The notes under the pieces are model-generated. The model did not search any database, was not told the DNA's origin, and worked only from the letters and a program-made list of their open reading frames with translations. The position numbers and the translations under genes were made by a program. From Telopea speciosissima (Eukaryota > Streptophyta > Magnoliopsida > Proteales > Proteaceae), in NCBI RefSeq assembly GCF_018873765.1, contig NC_057919.1, forward strand, positions 67,140,984 through 67,204,983: a DNA stretch of 64,000 nucleotides. Direction: 5' to 3'. Below, piece after piece: positions 44,868 to 57,182 of the stretch; the first letter of the stretch is position 1; every line of letters starts with the position of its first letter.

Positions 44868-46995
44868 TATTTTGGGGAACCAAAAGTGTTTGCGCTTGGG
44901 CAGGTTGACACTGGTCCTTTGTTTATCCTTACACTTACTTTTTCCTTTCTACTATGATATATGGCCTTCTTATCATTAGCCTGAAAGTACAAGCAAGGGA
45001 AATCATAATATAATTTTGGAAACAAGATTTTGGTGTCAAATTGGACTATTGTCTGTTCCCAGTTTTTTGTTTTTTTTTTTTGGTGGGTGTGTGTGTTAGG
45101 GGGGGGGGTTGAGCCGTGAATTTGGCCATGGATCCATACTCCTAATTGAAACAGAAGTACATACATCATTTCTTAACTTGTGTAAAGGGAAAAGGATCTC
45201 TCAACCGTCGGTGGTGCGTATGCTAACATCTCTGTGTCTATCTCTCTCCTCACATGAAATTCCAATGTATAACATTGTTTTTTTGCACTTCATTGCTGCA
45301 CTCATCTATGCCGCTTGCTTAGAGAACCCTCCCCCATAAAGAATACTTGTATCTTTTTCATGGGCCAAAAGGAGAATCCTCTTGTCCTGCAATCCTCTCT
45401 TCCCCCAGAAAAAGTCAAATTTTCTTAAGCCTAACCTTAGTGTTGCGAGCTCTTTTGTCCAACCATTCTGTAACCTGGGCCTGTTTTTTCTAAGCCAGAT
45501 CCATTTACTGGACCTTTAACCCTGTCGTTGCATTTGTTTCTAACCAACTTTGATCCAACAAGATTTTCTTAAATCTGAGATGGCTCCCTTCAAATTGCCG
45601 TTTTCTTTTACGAAAGAGCAACAAAGTAGTGCTCAGGATACCCCCCCCCCCAAAAAAAAAGAGGTTTGTCTTGTGCCTTTTGATTTTTTACTTCTTTTCC
45701 TCCGTTGTGAATATGATATTTTGGTCGGAGGAGTAGAGGGGGTCGGGAATGACATTTATGTAGTCTTAATCCAGCTGATGATAAACCAAAATGTTGTATA
45801 TTTGGCTACCCTTGGTGCTTTCAACAATGTTATGTTTTTCCTCCTTTCATGTGTGTGTATTCCTGCTACTTCTTGGTTATCTATAAGGTCAGTTTGTACT
45901 TACCTTCATTTTTCATTTTATCCCAAAGAGTTCATACTTGATAGATCCTGCAGAGTATTCACCTTTTGTCAGAACATATCTGGTACATGCTGGCTGGTCC
46001 AGGGCATCCAATCATTGTACATTCACCTAGATGGTCTCCTAGCCCCAAAGATTACCAAATCAAATGATCTAAATCATTTATTACCAAAAAAAAAAGATCT
46101 AAATCATCTGAAGCTCACCTTTATTTATGACTTTTCAAAGAGCAAAAAAATGTTTACTTTTAATCTGAATCTTGTTTTGGTTATGAGGAAGAGCTATTGA
46201 TTAGAGGATTAGGATTGCCTCTGGCTGGCTTCTGTTTATTCAGGTTCTTTTAATGGGGATACTGATTGAAAAGTCTGGACCAATGAACATGTGGTTGACT
46301 CAGAGAAGTTTGCTTCCGGGAAGGAATTCTTAAAACCAGTTGCTTAGGGAGGCGGGTCTAGGGAGCTCATAAACTGTATGCTGGGGTATAATAGCTTTTA
46401 TTTAAATATTACATATTAAATTTGAATGGTCAACTCTGTATAAATTTGAGTTTGACTGCATGAATCCTCTTTCACCATTCAACTAAGATCATCTTTGCTG
46501 TTAACGCCAAGCTGTCAATATCTTCTCACCATTTCTCCATAGCTTATTTTGAGTCTTACCCTTGTTCTTTTAGCTCCTCTTATCAGCACTGTATCACTGT
46601 TCCTTACAATTACATTCAATTGTGTGTACATGCCCAAAGCACCTCAATTAAATTTCTCTCAACTTATCACCTATTCGAATCACTCCAAAATAAACTCAAA
46701 GGGTGCTCCTTTCTTATTTTATCTTTCTGGTTTTACCACTCATCCGTCTCAGCCCCCTTGTCCTTGTCTCTATACACTTCTTTTGTTTATATGTTGTTTA
46801 TTTGCATGAAATACGACCTTAAACAGGGTCGAATGAAAAACAGGGTTTGTTTAGCCAAACCTATTTTATTGAGATAACTCAGTTGACTCGAGCTGTTTCA
46901 TTTTATGCATTTTTGTACTCTTTTTAAGTTGATTGTTGATACTACCTGATGTTGAATTTGCTATGTTTGCAAGAAAATCAATTGCTGAAATGCTG

Positions 46996-47050
46996 ACTGA
47001 AGGAGATGCTATCAAACATTCCTGATACTTCTTATCTGATGGCAGACACA
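46996..47050 (+). pseudogene. MSH6-like exon fragment, unit 2
   Basis: Second copy of the same exon: LTE, then after a one-base frame change EMLSNIPDTSYLMADT. Frame is lost relative to unit 1, so the copies decayed separately. Confidence 0.6.
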
Positions 47051-47856
47051 GATTTTTCGGGGAACCAAGAGTGTTTGCGCTTGGACAGGTTGACACTAGT
47101 CTTTTGTTTATCCTTACACTTATCTTTTCCTTTCTATTGCTATGATATAAGCCTTCTTATCATTAGACTGAAAATACGAGCAACGGAGATCATAATATAA
47201 TTTTGGAAACAAGATTTGGGATTCAAATTGGACTATTGTTTGTTCCCCAGTTGGGGGGTTGGGGAAAACACGTCAATTGGCCATGGATCCATAGTCATGA
47301 TTGAAACAGAAGTACGCACATCATTTCTTACATTGTATAAAAGAAGGGAAAAGGTTGTCTGAACGGTCGGGTTAGGTAGGCTAATATCTCCTCACATGAA
47401 ATTCCAATATACGATATTGTTTTGTTGCACTTCATTGGTGCACTCATCTATGCCACTTGCTCAGAGAATCCTCCTCCCCCGTAAAAGAATGCTTGTATCT
47501 TTTTCATGAACCAGAAGGAGAATCCTCTTGTCCTGCAATTCCTCTTCCCTCTAAAAAAAGTCAAATCCTCTTCCTCAAACCAACCATGGTGTTGGGAACT
47601 CTTTTGTCCAACCAGTCTGTATCCTGGGCCTTTTTCTTGTAAGCCAGATCCACTGACTGGACCTTTCGATCCTTCCGTTGCATTTCTTTTTTTTACCAAC
47701 TTTGGTGAAACAAGATTTCTTAAATCTTAAATGGTTACCCTTCAAATTGCTGAGAAACAATATTTTATTTTACAATAGAGCAACAAATTAGTGCTCAGGA
47801 TACCCCCCCCCCCACCCCCAAAAAAAAAAAATGAAGACAAAGTAGGTGTAAAACTA

Positions 47857-50800
47857 TCAGGAGTGTACTTGGGTGACTCTGTAGTTTATGTATTCATCTT
47901 CATCATCACCATCATTTTCATCTACTTGGAACGGTGAAGGGTCATCAAAGACCTGATACATCAACAAAAAAAAAAAGATCAATAGCTTTCTACACAAGAT
48001 GCATTTATATGCACTACAAGGAAACCATTCTAGGGGAGAACATGAGATATACATCTTGGGTTTCAAAGACAGGCTTTTCATTTTGGTTTTAATTTTACAA
48101 AACTTTTCTTTATATTTTTTTTCAGGGAACATAGTTTGGAACATGGGAAGCTAACCTGATGCTGCCGGTGCATAATTCTTTGAATTGCAGTTATTGTTCG
48201 CATCATTATATAGAGAGGAAGGATGATACCACCAGCCCTTAGAACAAATAGCTGCGAAAATCATGTGGAGAAAGAAGCAAAGAAATGAAAAGGAGGAGAC
48301 AATCAGACCAAATTGTGATAAGTGAATAAGAGCATGTTCCCCTTCCCTTTTACCCCCCGAAAAAAATTTCCCTCTTCCCCTCTTTTCTTCGGAAAGTATG
48401 TCAAAGCCACGTGCAAAAGTATAAATTCGCATACTTACTATTAGAATTGTGAAAGCATAGTGGTCTGTTTCACCAGCAAGCAATGCAAGGAGGTGTTTCA
48501 AAAGCAAAAGTACTCCAAACTGCATGCCATTGTAAAAGAAATTAAGACGAGTATCAGAAAGGTAGCTCAAGAGCATAACTTGGGGTTAAGAAATGTGTGG
48601 GCAATCAGGGATTCGGCTCCTCTGCTTGGAGAGCAGCACCCAATGAGTGCCAATGAGGCATCCGTTACGGCTGGGCTGTGCCGTATATATCGGGCTGTGC
48701 CGTACACATCTCAGCCTTTGGAGGCCTCATTGGGTGATGCCTCCAAGGAGAGGAGCCCAATCTGGGATTGAACTCTCTCCAGGGAGCCCAGTGCCCAGGG
48801 ACTGCTCAGGGGGCAATCAGCTGTTGGGCTGTGTCGCACACATCCCAATGATTGATTGGATGTGCGGCACAGCCCAGCCCTTGGATGCATCTGTGTGTTG
48901 GGCTCCTTGGAGAGGAGTCGGATCCACCCAACCGGGCAACCAGTGCAGGTCCATCTCACAATGGGTCCAGAAAGGATTAAATAAACAAATACCATTGGAT
49001 CAGGGTTTTAGGTATCGGTAGCATGTCATTTGACACGGTTGATATGTATCAGTATCATCAGTCTATTGGGTGTCGGTAGTGACCAATACTATACTCCTTG
49101 CAATCGAATATATTTTCAAGCCACTGTTACTTGGAAAGAGATCCTCTCTAATGTGCCAGCCCTGCCAATATGCATCCAATGACTAGAGGCCCTTGATGTG
49201 CATGCCGAAATGCCTTCAGCTGTTGGATATGCACTGGAGGGATTGGCATTCTAGAGAGGATTTTTATTGGACCAGAATCCTCTGCAGTACCGGTGGGGCG
49301 ATAGTGCACAGCAAAGGCCAGATGGCACACATGGTCTCTGCTGTGCTATTGAATGTGCACTACCACCCCCACTGGCATTGCAGAGGATTTTAATGCATTT
49401 TTATTGCCCTCAGTGGGCGTAATCCAACCATTAAATCATGGGGGTGATGTATTTTTATCTTCACTCTGGGGGCGATAAAAATCCACCAGAAGAGGATTAG
49501 GTCCGCTATACCTTCAGTAAAATCCAGATAGTGCCTGGAAACAAACTCACATCTTCTACGCGTGGAAAAGGAGGACTCTACAGGTGGAATGCGAAGCATG
49601 TGGACATCTATCTTCTATCCATTGCAGTTAATAATGTGAACTATGGTGCCACGTGGAGGATTGCCTAAAGTCACTGTTTGCACGATCGGGTTCCCAATTT
49701 GGTTGGTGTGAATACTAAAATGGGCAAAAAATAAACCATTAGGATCTGATCTGGCAGATTTGCATGTGCACCACGTGGACAGGTAAATGAATATTAAAAT
49801 TGGAATTGGTACCGTACGTAATCCATGAGTATCGGATCCAAACCACCAGGTTTGATTCTACCCGTTTTGATTTTTGAATTTAACGAATGGAAGGAGAATA
49901 GATTCCAATTTTCTGATTTTGAGAGTTTTTTTTTTAATTGATTAACTGATAAATTGTAAGAGTTGTGAGTGATGGAGTTTGACAGTTATAGACATTACCG
50001 TGAGGGCCACGGATCGACAGCAAGACGCGCTTCTCTCGGCGGCAGATGAACACTCGGAGTAGTCGGGTTCTGCGGCGACGATCGCCATTAATCCTGGATT
50101 ACGTAGCTCTCTCTCTTGCCTCCGTAGTCGAATGGGAACCTCCGACTCCAAACTCCCTCTGTTTTCAGTTTTCGTTTTTGAGGTTAGTCATCCATCGATT
50201 TAAGATTAAATCTGAATTCTGAAATGTTCATCTTTCTTATTCATCGGCTGCTCTATTTCTTTTTCTATCATTAGAGAGATTGGAATTCAAGGAAATTCCT
50301 TCTATGGATGTGAAGTATAACATTAACATGCATGGGAACAGGGGACTCGAACGATCGATGACCTATATAAGTAAAACTAAGAACGATGGCAGAAGGCTTA
50401 CCTGATTGTTACCACTACATCGGCAGAATGAGCCTTTTTGGGCGGTGCCGTATACCCAGGTTCGAACTTCTGCAAATTTTCAAAAATTTCAATCGGCATT
50501 AGAAAGTTAGCGTGGACCCGTATGGAATTAGACCTCTCAAGACTCCATTTTTATAATGGAATACACCAAGAAAACATTTCGAAAGCAGATTCCCATTTCT
50601 TGATTAACACTAAAATCCAAATCGCATAAAAAAGTAAAGGAGAACGAGCGATTAACAGAGTTCAAAACTTTGAAAAGAAATGACTTGAAATAGCAGAAAA
50701 ACAAGAATCGAATTAATTAATCTTGATACTAACCTGGAGACAAATTTCACAAGTGGTGTTACCCTTCTCGTTACACCATCTCTGTACGCACTCTCTGTGT

Positions 50801-51063
50801 GCAAACTGAAAGGAACCAACCAAACAAACGATCATGAATTTGAACTCAGAGAAAGTAATAAGGGAAGAGATCAGAAAACAGAGGAGGGAAAAGGCACCCT
50901 AACAAGAAGTTAGGAACTCATCCTCGACCTTTACAGTTCCAGAACAAGCACATGGAGCTTCCAATCGCTTAGCCTTCACTTGTTCTTCTTCATGGCAGAT
51001 TCTACACTGTGGAATTGAAGAAAAGGAGGTCGAATCCTCCACAAACAACACCATCTCTTCCAT
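47857..51063 (-). CDS. RING-CH (MARCH-like) transmembrane E3 ubiquitin ligase, 7 exons, 235 aa
   Basis: Membrane-bound E3 ligase of the plant RINGv/DUF3675 family. Exons (minus): 51063-50929, 50805-50734, 50469-50402, 50158-49999, 48519-48439, 48251-48156, 47952-47857; all junctions are GT-AG and in frame. The RING-CH finger spans exons 1-2: [35 protein letters not shown], supplying the C4HC3 ligands. Next come the family hallmark [14 protein letters not shown] and the SCCRSVALT stretch. Two hydrophobic segments follow, [16 protein letters not shown] with its downstream part, and [17 protein letters not shown], then an acidic tail ending [14 protein letters not shown]. The start is the first in-frame ATG ([10 protein letters not shown]). 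It looks intact. The fourth intron (1.48 kb) holds several MITEs. The stop lies about 50 bases from the decayed MSH6 repeat, tail to tail. Confidence 0.92.
48609..48925. mobile_element. Two adjoining GGATTCGGCTCCTCT-family MITEs in an intron
   Basis: The first runs from GGATTCGGCTCCTCTGCTTG to AAGGAGAGGAGCCCAATC (48,609 to about 48,765), with arms around ACCCAATGAG/CTCATTGGGT. The second runs from GGGATTGAACTCTCTCCAGG to CTTGGAGAGGAGTCGGATCC (about 48,763-48,925). Both contain the GTGCCG/GTCGCACACATC centre. They lie in intron 4 of the RING-CH gene. Confidence 0.65.
49141..49394. mobile_element. Two further foldback MITEs in the same intron
   Basis: The first (about 49,141-49,261) has ends GATCCTCTCTAATGTGCCAG and TTGGCATTCTAGAGAGGAT with inner TATGCATCCAA/TTGGATATGCA arms. 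The second (about 49,281-49,394) has ends GAATCCTCTGCAGTACCGGT and CATTGCAGAGGATTTT with GTGCAC arms. Both begin with an ATCCTCT motif like the Mutator-type MITEs elsewhere in the window. Confidence 0.6.
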
Positions 51064-51619
51064 TTCTATCTCTCTTTCTGTGTGTGTGGATTCTGAAGTC
51101 GGGAGTCTGGAGAGTGGATCACAAGTAAATAACTTAGAAAGCAAACCCTTTTATCTTTTCGAAAAATAGAACCGAAAAAAATAAAAAAACGACGGAAGAA
51201 GAGGGAGACCAGTTCTTAAAAGACAAGACACCAACCCCTACTATTAGGAGAGGAAAGTCAAGAAACCTCTCTTTAATAATCGTCGGATCCTGACTCCTGA
51301 ATCCTGATATACAGAAGGGTATTTTGGTCTAAGTAACTAAACTTGGAGTTCACGAGACATTTAAATTTCTGTTCTTAATTGCATAGTTTAGTTGACGTTT
51401 TAAAATACAATATTTTATTAACTCAAAGGGATTGAAAGTTTGAAACAGAACAAGTCTGAGTTTGTGGTCTAAAGGACCTCTCTTGTTTTATTTGCAAGCT
51501 TCTTGTGTTTGAACTTTGAAATTTGAACTGGGGTTATTATGATATTTAGATTATCTTGAGCTCCTTCTCATTTGGCTTTGCTTTTCTGTTTTATTAACAA
51601 GTTTTATGTTTGAATTTTG

Positions 51620-51675
51620 AATGGGTAGGGGGAGAGAGAGAGAGAGAGAGGGAGAGAGAGAGAGAGAGAGAGAGA
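51620..51675. repeat. GA microsatellite
   Basis: (GA)n interrupted by GGGAGAG, upstream of the RING-CH gene. The sequence from 51,680 to 52,440 beyond it has inverted segments around TTTGATGCAAATC but no supported gene. Confidence 0.9.
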
Positions 51676-52439
51676 TTGATTTGGATCCTTTGCGGCCATT
51701 GTTTTGTGGTCAACTCACAGGCCACCACATGGATCTGATGCAAATCCAATGGTTGGTAGATGGTGGCCTTAAATTTTTGAATTTTGAATTGAATTCATCT
51801 ATCAATTATTAGATTTGCATCAAATTCACATGGCAGCGTATGAGTTTGAGTGCAACGTGATGATCGTTAAACCCCAAGCCCCAGAGAAAGATATTTATCT
51901 TGGGAGCAAATTTTTCCACAAGGAACATATGTGGAGAACAATTGATGATCTGTTCATCCCACATTGTAAATCAATTGTCATATCCACATGGTCTGCTGTC
52001 TATCTGAAGGTTGAAATGAGCAAATCAGCCAGCCTTCTACCAGCTTTAATGGTTAAATACACACAATAAGAACATGATGAGAAGGATTGAGAGGATCCAT
52101 GAAATTTTAGATTGAAAATTGTGAGAAGGGTCCCTCATTAGTCATCAGGAATAGGAATTGGGATTTTAACTTGTAAGATTAGCCAAAACAATCCTCCTTT
52201 ATTCTCCAGACGAGCTTAGGCCTAGAGTATATAGACATAATGTGGGTGTGGAGAAAGAGGAATGTATTTTGTATTGTGTGAGCATGTCATGCCTCATGTG
52301 GACATAAAAAAGCTGCTGCCTTTGTCAGGGATTCAAAGGAATTTGAAATGGAGAGGACTGGGTACATTGGTATATTAATACTACTAGATTAGATTAGACT
52401 AATAATGACAATTATGAGCTAAGGTAAAGTATTAATTTA

Positions 52440-52979
52440 TAGGGGAAAAAAATCACGTAGTGGTGGGTGGGGGGGGGGGGGGATTGGGATGCTTTCCCAC
52501 GCCCCATACGTTTTGGCCATGTGGTCCTGCACCGGACGCTCTCCTTTTTTACATGTGGGCCCCTTGATTGATGATTCCGTTTTACATACTGTGATTAGTT
52601 TGGCATGGAAGATTCTCCACACAACATGGTTTTAGTGTACGGTATCAGATTGGTTATCAGTGACCTTCAGAATTGATACGATATTGATACAGATTGAAAT
52701 GGATCAAATAGTTTTGCCCTTTATTTTTTTTACTGTTTTACCCTTGGTCCATACCGTGTAATAATACAATATTGGCATGGTAGTGGGAGTCCAATATCAA
52801 TATCTCAAATCATGCCACACAAGCAAATCATTTCCCAAATTTATATTAAAAAGGGGAAGGGATCGATGCACGAGAGATTCTGTGCATCGATTCGTCAAAT
52901 AGGAGATGTTATGGTCTTTTCTTATGAGCATTTATGTCTATCTGACGATACTTATTACTTAATGCTGGTTGTGCATAAA
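52440..52979. other. Intergenic repeats
   Basis: A poly-G tract (52,468-52,482), then a stretch with GATACGATATTGATAC-type repeats (52,620-52,800) shared with 53,290-53,420 and 56,420-56,640. No gene is seen. Confidence 0.5.
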
Positions 52980-53160
52980 GGATTGAGCTCCTCTCCAGGG
53001 AGCCCAGCTCTCAGGGAGTGCCTAGGGGCATCCAAGGGCTGGGTTGGGTTGTGCCGTACATATCCTGGTGCGCATCTAGTCAGTCATCGGGATGTGTGCG
53101 GTATAATCCAATAGTTGAATGCCCCCTGGGCACTGGGCTCCCTAGAGAGGAACCGAATCC
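52980..53160. mobile_element. MITE of the GGATTCGGCTCCTCT family
   Basis: Ends GGATTGAGCTCCTCTCCAGG and CCTAGAGAGGAACCGAATCC are inverted; inner arms AGGGAGCCCAG / CTGGGCTCCCT also pair. The centre TTGTGCCGTACATATC matches the relatives at 38,074 and 48,609. Confidence 0.75.
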
Positions 53161-53433
53161 AAAACTTTTGCCTAATAAAAAATAGAAAAGCGTTTACCAA
53201 ACAACTATTGTATTATATACACTCACATAGATTTTTGTACGGAAAATGTTCTTGGAATTGTTGGGAGAGGGTACTCGCTCTCTCTAGATAAAGCATCAAA
53301 GGCCGTATCAATCTCCGGCGATACTGATATCGATACGTCCATGTAAGTTTTGTATCAGGCCGTATCAATCCAGGATTCAATGGTGTCGGATGACATGATA
53401 TGTATCAGCTAACACGGCACCAATACCTTCATC

Positions 53434-53436
53434 CAT

Positions 53437-53472
<36 letters not shown>
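53434..53472. repeat. CT microsatellite
   Basis: Uninterrupted (CT)n run of about 19 units. Confidence 0.95.
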
Positions 53473-53475
<3 letters not shown>

Positions 53476-55070
53476 CTCTTCTCATGAAATGACCTCGTTG
53501 AAACATTCCATTGCAGTAGATTGGTATGCTCATCTATGTGTTTGCTGAGAGAACTCTCAATTTTTATTTACTTGTCCAAAACCAAACCAACAAGAAATCG
53601 ATCTGATTTTTTTAGGTTGGTTCAGTCCGGTTTCACCGGTCCCCATGTGAATGATATTGTTCCCACACTATCATTGGGTGTGACGTTGGAAGATTCCCCA
53701 CGCTGGTAGCGTGGGAATCCTCTCCCCATAAAGATTTATGAAGGAATCGAGGTGGGGGCATGAGGTCATCATGTGTGTTCTGATCTGGTCGGACCTGTTT
53801 TACCGCTCGATGCTCACTCACTCATTCTCTCTCTCTCTTTGCCATTGGGCTTTTCTTACTGGATTACTTTGGTGAGTTGTGACATCTGTGCTTATCCCCT
53901 CTCAGCAGTCAGAGCCTCCTTTATCGATCTGATCATCTCTCTTCTGTCTATCTCGATCTCGATGATTAGGATTTAAATTCTTCTGTATATTGCTTCCTAC
54001 CCTACCATTCGTATTGCGTAATCCTCACTCTGAAAAATCTATATCTGTACTAGTGAGGAGTGATAATCCGATAAGGTGAGTTTTTTTTTTTAAGACTATT
54101 CTAACAAGTGGTCCTAGTAAATTGCCACAAAGAGTAAGAAAAATAGTGAGAGAAAGAGACAAATGGAGATTGGGGCTTCACCCCAGGAGGGTGGAACGTC
54201 GATTTGGTCATCTACCACCACTCACTCACGAGTCACGAGACTCACACGACTCACCTCTCATGTTGTATTATTTTATGGAAGAATGTGGTTAGGAAGGCCA
54301 CGTTCATCGCAAGTTATGTATTAGAACTTTCTTATCAGGATTAAAGACAATTGAATAAGTTGGTTGAAGAACTTGAGATTTAAACTTTAGGTATCTTACT
54401 ATGGTCGCCTTCTGTTCAGATCTTTATCTCTTTTAGTTTCTTGTTTGACTCAGTTTCTCAGTTCCTCTAACATGGGGGTTGAAATGACCACCCTACCTCT
54501 GCCTGAACATTCTGTCTAAATGGGATCCACCAACTCCTATTAGAGGAATAGGAGATAATTTTCCCGTTCTGTTCTTGATTCTACATTTCATTTCCTACCA
54601 TTAATGACTCTCTCTTGGTTAGCTAGCACTCAATGTTAAGAGTTATTGGATAAACTCAACTCGATGGTTAAGCTTTGTTTTCCTTTTTCATTTGAAACAA
54701 GAAGGAATGCAATTATTGAAGTATGAACAAGGAAAGGTTGTGACTTGTGAATTCTTCAATCCACTTTATCTTCCACTTACACATGGCCTTAAAATTTAAA
54801 ACCCAGATGTCAGTGCGAGGTAGATGGGTGCTTGGAAAGTTCATAGTCCAACACGTCTGCAGTACCAGGCATTACTGTTGAAAAACTGGTTGGGTACATC
54901 TAGCAGCTCAAGTTTAAACACAACCGCAGCTCAACAAGGCTTAGGCTGGACTTTTCAGCCATGAGTTGGGCCAGCGATGAGATTTTCAGGTTCGTATCGG
55001 GCTGGGTTGGGCTTAGACTGAGGCTTTGGTTTGAGCTCGGCTTGATTTGGCCCAATCCTATAAATATAAA
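53473..55070. other. Intergenic DNA, no gene supported
   Basis: Several open frames of 60-70 codons lack homology, conserved motifs or splice context. GGGTTGGGCTTAGAC-type sequence at 54,960-55,050 resembles the subterminal arms of the hAT-like elements and may be a degraded copy. Confidence 0.45.
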
Positions 55071-55080
55071 TATAAATAAT

Positions 55081-55270
55081 GGAGAAAAGTTCTATGTGGG
55101 GGGAGTGTACTGCCCACACCAGACACAATTGGGGGAAGAGCGAAATGATGGCTCCACCCCCTATGAAAGGCGAAATCCCAGCCCCCAATGATGCTTTTGT
55201 GTGCCTTCTTATTGGCCACCGCACGCATAGGGGGGCCACACTCCCCCCCCCCCCCCGAGAATGCTCCCCC
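55081..55270. mobile_element. Mutator-type MITE
   Basis: Flanked by the 9-bp duplication ATAAATAAT (55,072-55,080 and 55,271-55,279). The ends GGAGAAAAGTTCTATGTGGG and the inverted GAGAATGCTCCCCC pair imperfectly, as do GGGGGGAGTGT and ACACTCCCCCC. A poly-C run of 14 (55,244-55,257) lies in one arm. Confidence 0.75.
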
Positions 55271-55584
55271 ATAAATAATATATAAAATATGGGAAAACGA
55301 ATGTTAACTGGTCGCGTGGTTAGTGTGGCTCCTAAGCCTAGACACAGTACCACCCTGCAGCCCCCATGAAATGTATTGCCCTACTCCTTTGGAAAGATGA
55401 AAATCCTGCCTAGAGTGATGCTTGCGCGCGAGCTCCCATTGGCCATTGCTCATGTGCAGCCTCTTGAGGCCTAGACAACGATCTCTTGCCCCCTATATGT
55501 AATATACAATTAGACTTAATTATAACATACATATGTCAATGCAGAGTGGGATGCTTCAAGTGATATTCGAATCATCTATACCAC

Positions 55585-55835
55585 TTCTTATCCAGCCAGT
55601 GGTTGAGGACATAATCCATATCTCGTCGTATTGTTATGGAATGTAATTTCCATTTTATTCTTAGGGAGAGCAATTCTTTAGCTGACTCCTTAGCTAGTAT
55701 GACCCTATCTTTTTTGAGCAGGACGGTTTGGCCTATTTTCATTGCGTGGTTAACAGATTGCAACTCGATTTGCAACTATGAACTTTGCTCACATTCATGA
55801 ATAAACTTCTATTTACCAAAAAAAAAAAAAAATGA
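55585..55835 (+). mobile_element. LINE 3' end fragment
   Basis: Plus-strand text GESNSLADSLASMTLSFLSR and FIAWLTDCNS is the typical C-terminus of plant L1-type open reading frames (R.GN..AD.LA), followed by a short 3' UTR and an A-tail of 15 at 55,820-55,834. It is severely 5'-truncated. Confidence 0.65.
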
Positions 55836-56419
55836 CTTCACGAACCTTGCCCCAAAAAGTTATTGTCGATATCATGTAGCCTCGAGGTTTTGGGGGAGAG
55901 GAGGTTAAACTTGGGTGCAACTTGTTTTCACCAAAGTTGTGAATTAAGAAATTGCACCATTCTTGTGATGGCTCCTTATTTTATTTCCATTTTTTAAAGA
56001 AGGGTACAAAAGGATTTTCAATATTAGTTGAAAGTAATTTTTTATTTTAAGCTATTATTATCTTATGTGAAATAATAGGATTTACTCTCATTAAAAAAAT
56101 GGTATATTATCTTAAAAAGCAAAAAAATTAAAAAAATAAAGTTACAATTTCTTTTCATCTTTCACCTCGAAAAAAGTAATATTCATCAAATTTGATTACA
56201 ATGAGATTTTTCACCTTAATTCCACCTCAATCCTTAGATATGCACAGATTTTGCCAAGACAACCAATGGATTGTGTTTGAGTCTTCCTTACCATCCCAAA
56301 GAAGCTTGCCGCAGCACTACGGATTCGATCATTAGTTGCTTTAGGGACTTTGAAATGTGATAAAGCAAAATTTAACATTGGGAGGACCATTGATTTGAGA
56401 AGTACTTCTCTACCATAGT

Positions 56420-56640
56420 TCTAAGTATTGGTATCGTATCGTCCGTATCGGGTGATATATATCGATTTTATTAGTCGCCAGTATCCTATCGATAGCACGA
56501 TATGGATAAGGGGGAAAATGGTCAAAAACTTGTTTTTTAACGATATTCAAGGGCATTTGTGTCAGATACAGCTGATCCAGTTGATCCAGGTCGATATCGT
56601 ATCGATATTGTATCGATTTTGCGAGTCACGGATGCTCGTT
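56420..56640. repeat. GTATCG-rich dispersed repeat
   Basis: Many copies of GTATCG/CGATAC/ATCGAT words, including GGTATCGTATCGTCCGTATC and GATATCGTATCGATATTGTA. Similar words occur at 49,005-49,110, 52,620-52,800 and 53,290-53,420, suggesting a family of palindromic elements. Confidence 0.5.
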
Positions 56641-57182
56641 CCGTTACCATGCACTAAAACCATGTTCTCTACCCATGTGGCAGAGAAATTGTTCACCCCA
56701 AAATCAGCAGGAAGACCCAAATATTTACTTTGGCCCATCTCCATATGTGATTTTCAAAATTATAGAGAGCCAACTCTTCATTTTAGTTGTTGTGTTGGAG
56801 CTAAAACACATGCTCCATTTTTTAAGATTTTTTTCAGTCCTGTTAGATCCCGCCAAACCATCCAGATCCGGCCAAAGTTGATCCGGTTCATAAATAAATC
56901 AGTTATGAATAATGGCCAACGTGGCCGTTCTGATTCAATGAACGAGCCCGTTCCGATCCGCAGCCACCTGAGGTGGCCCACCTCAGCATTGAGAGAGAGA
57001 GAGAGAGAGATGGAGCGCCCCGAGACTGCGAGGGAGTAGTTTATCTGCCACCCTTTGGTCACTCCGCCCCTGCAACGAACCTGTCGAAGCCTCCAATCCA
57101 GAAATCTGAGCAACTGTTACAACATTTTCATCAAATTTCCAACCGAATCCTGTCACCGAACTGATAGCAATTGAATTGAAGA

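Larger units (their letters stand above)
43565..47810. repeat. Two tandem copies of a 2.1-kb segment within the MSH6-like remnant
   Basis: Unit 1 is about 43,565-45,651 and unit 2 about 45,663-47,810. Both start GTTTGTC..TGTGCCTTTTGA and end in GTGCTCAGGATACCCCCCC-type poly-C. Each contains the same exon fragment (44,790-44,867 and 46,996-47,050). The poly-C/poly-A ends may have mediated the duplication. The copies differ by many substitutions and small indels. Confidence 0.85.

Noticed and set aside
45550-46200. 216-codon open frame as a gene
   Set aside because: It spans the poly-C/poly-A junction of two tandem 2.1-kb repeats and intron-like DNA; unit 1 does not preserve the frame and no motif is present.
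51815-52069. 84-codon open frame as a gene
   Set aside because: Protein-like in parts but with no recognised family, overlapping an inverted-repeat region around TTTGATGCAAATC; insufficient support.
54955-55353. Minus-strand 132-codon frame
   Set aside because: It crosses a MITE with clear 9-bp target duplications and its poly-C run, so it is a chance frame.
56428-57039. 203-codon open frame as a gene
   Set aside because: It runs through the GTATCG repeat and a GA microsatellite and has no family resemblance or splice context.
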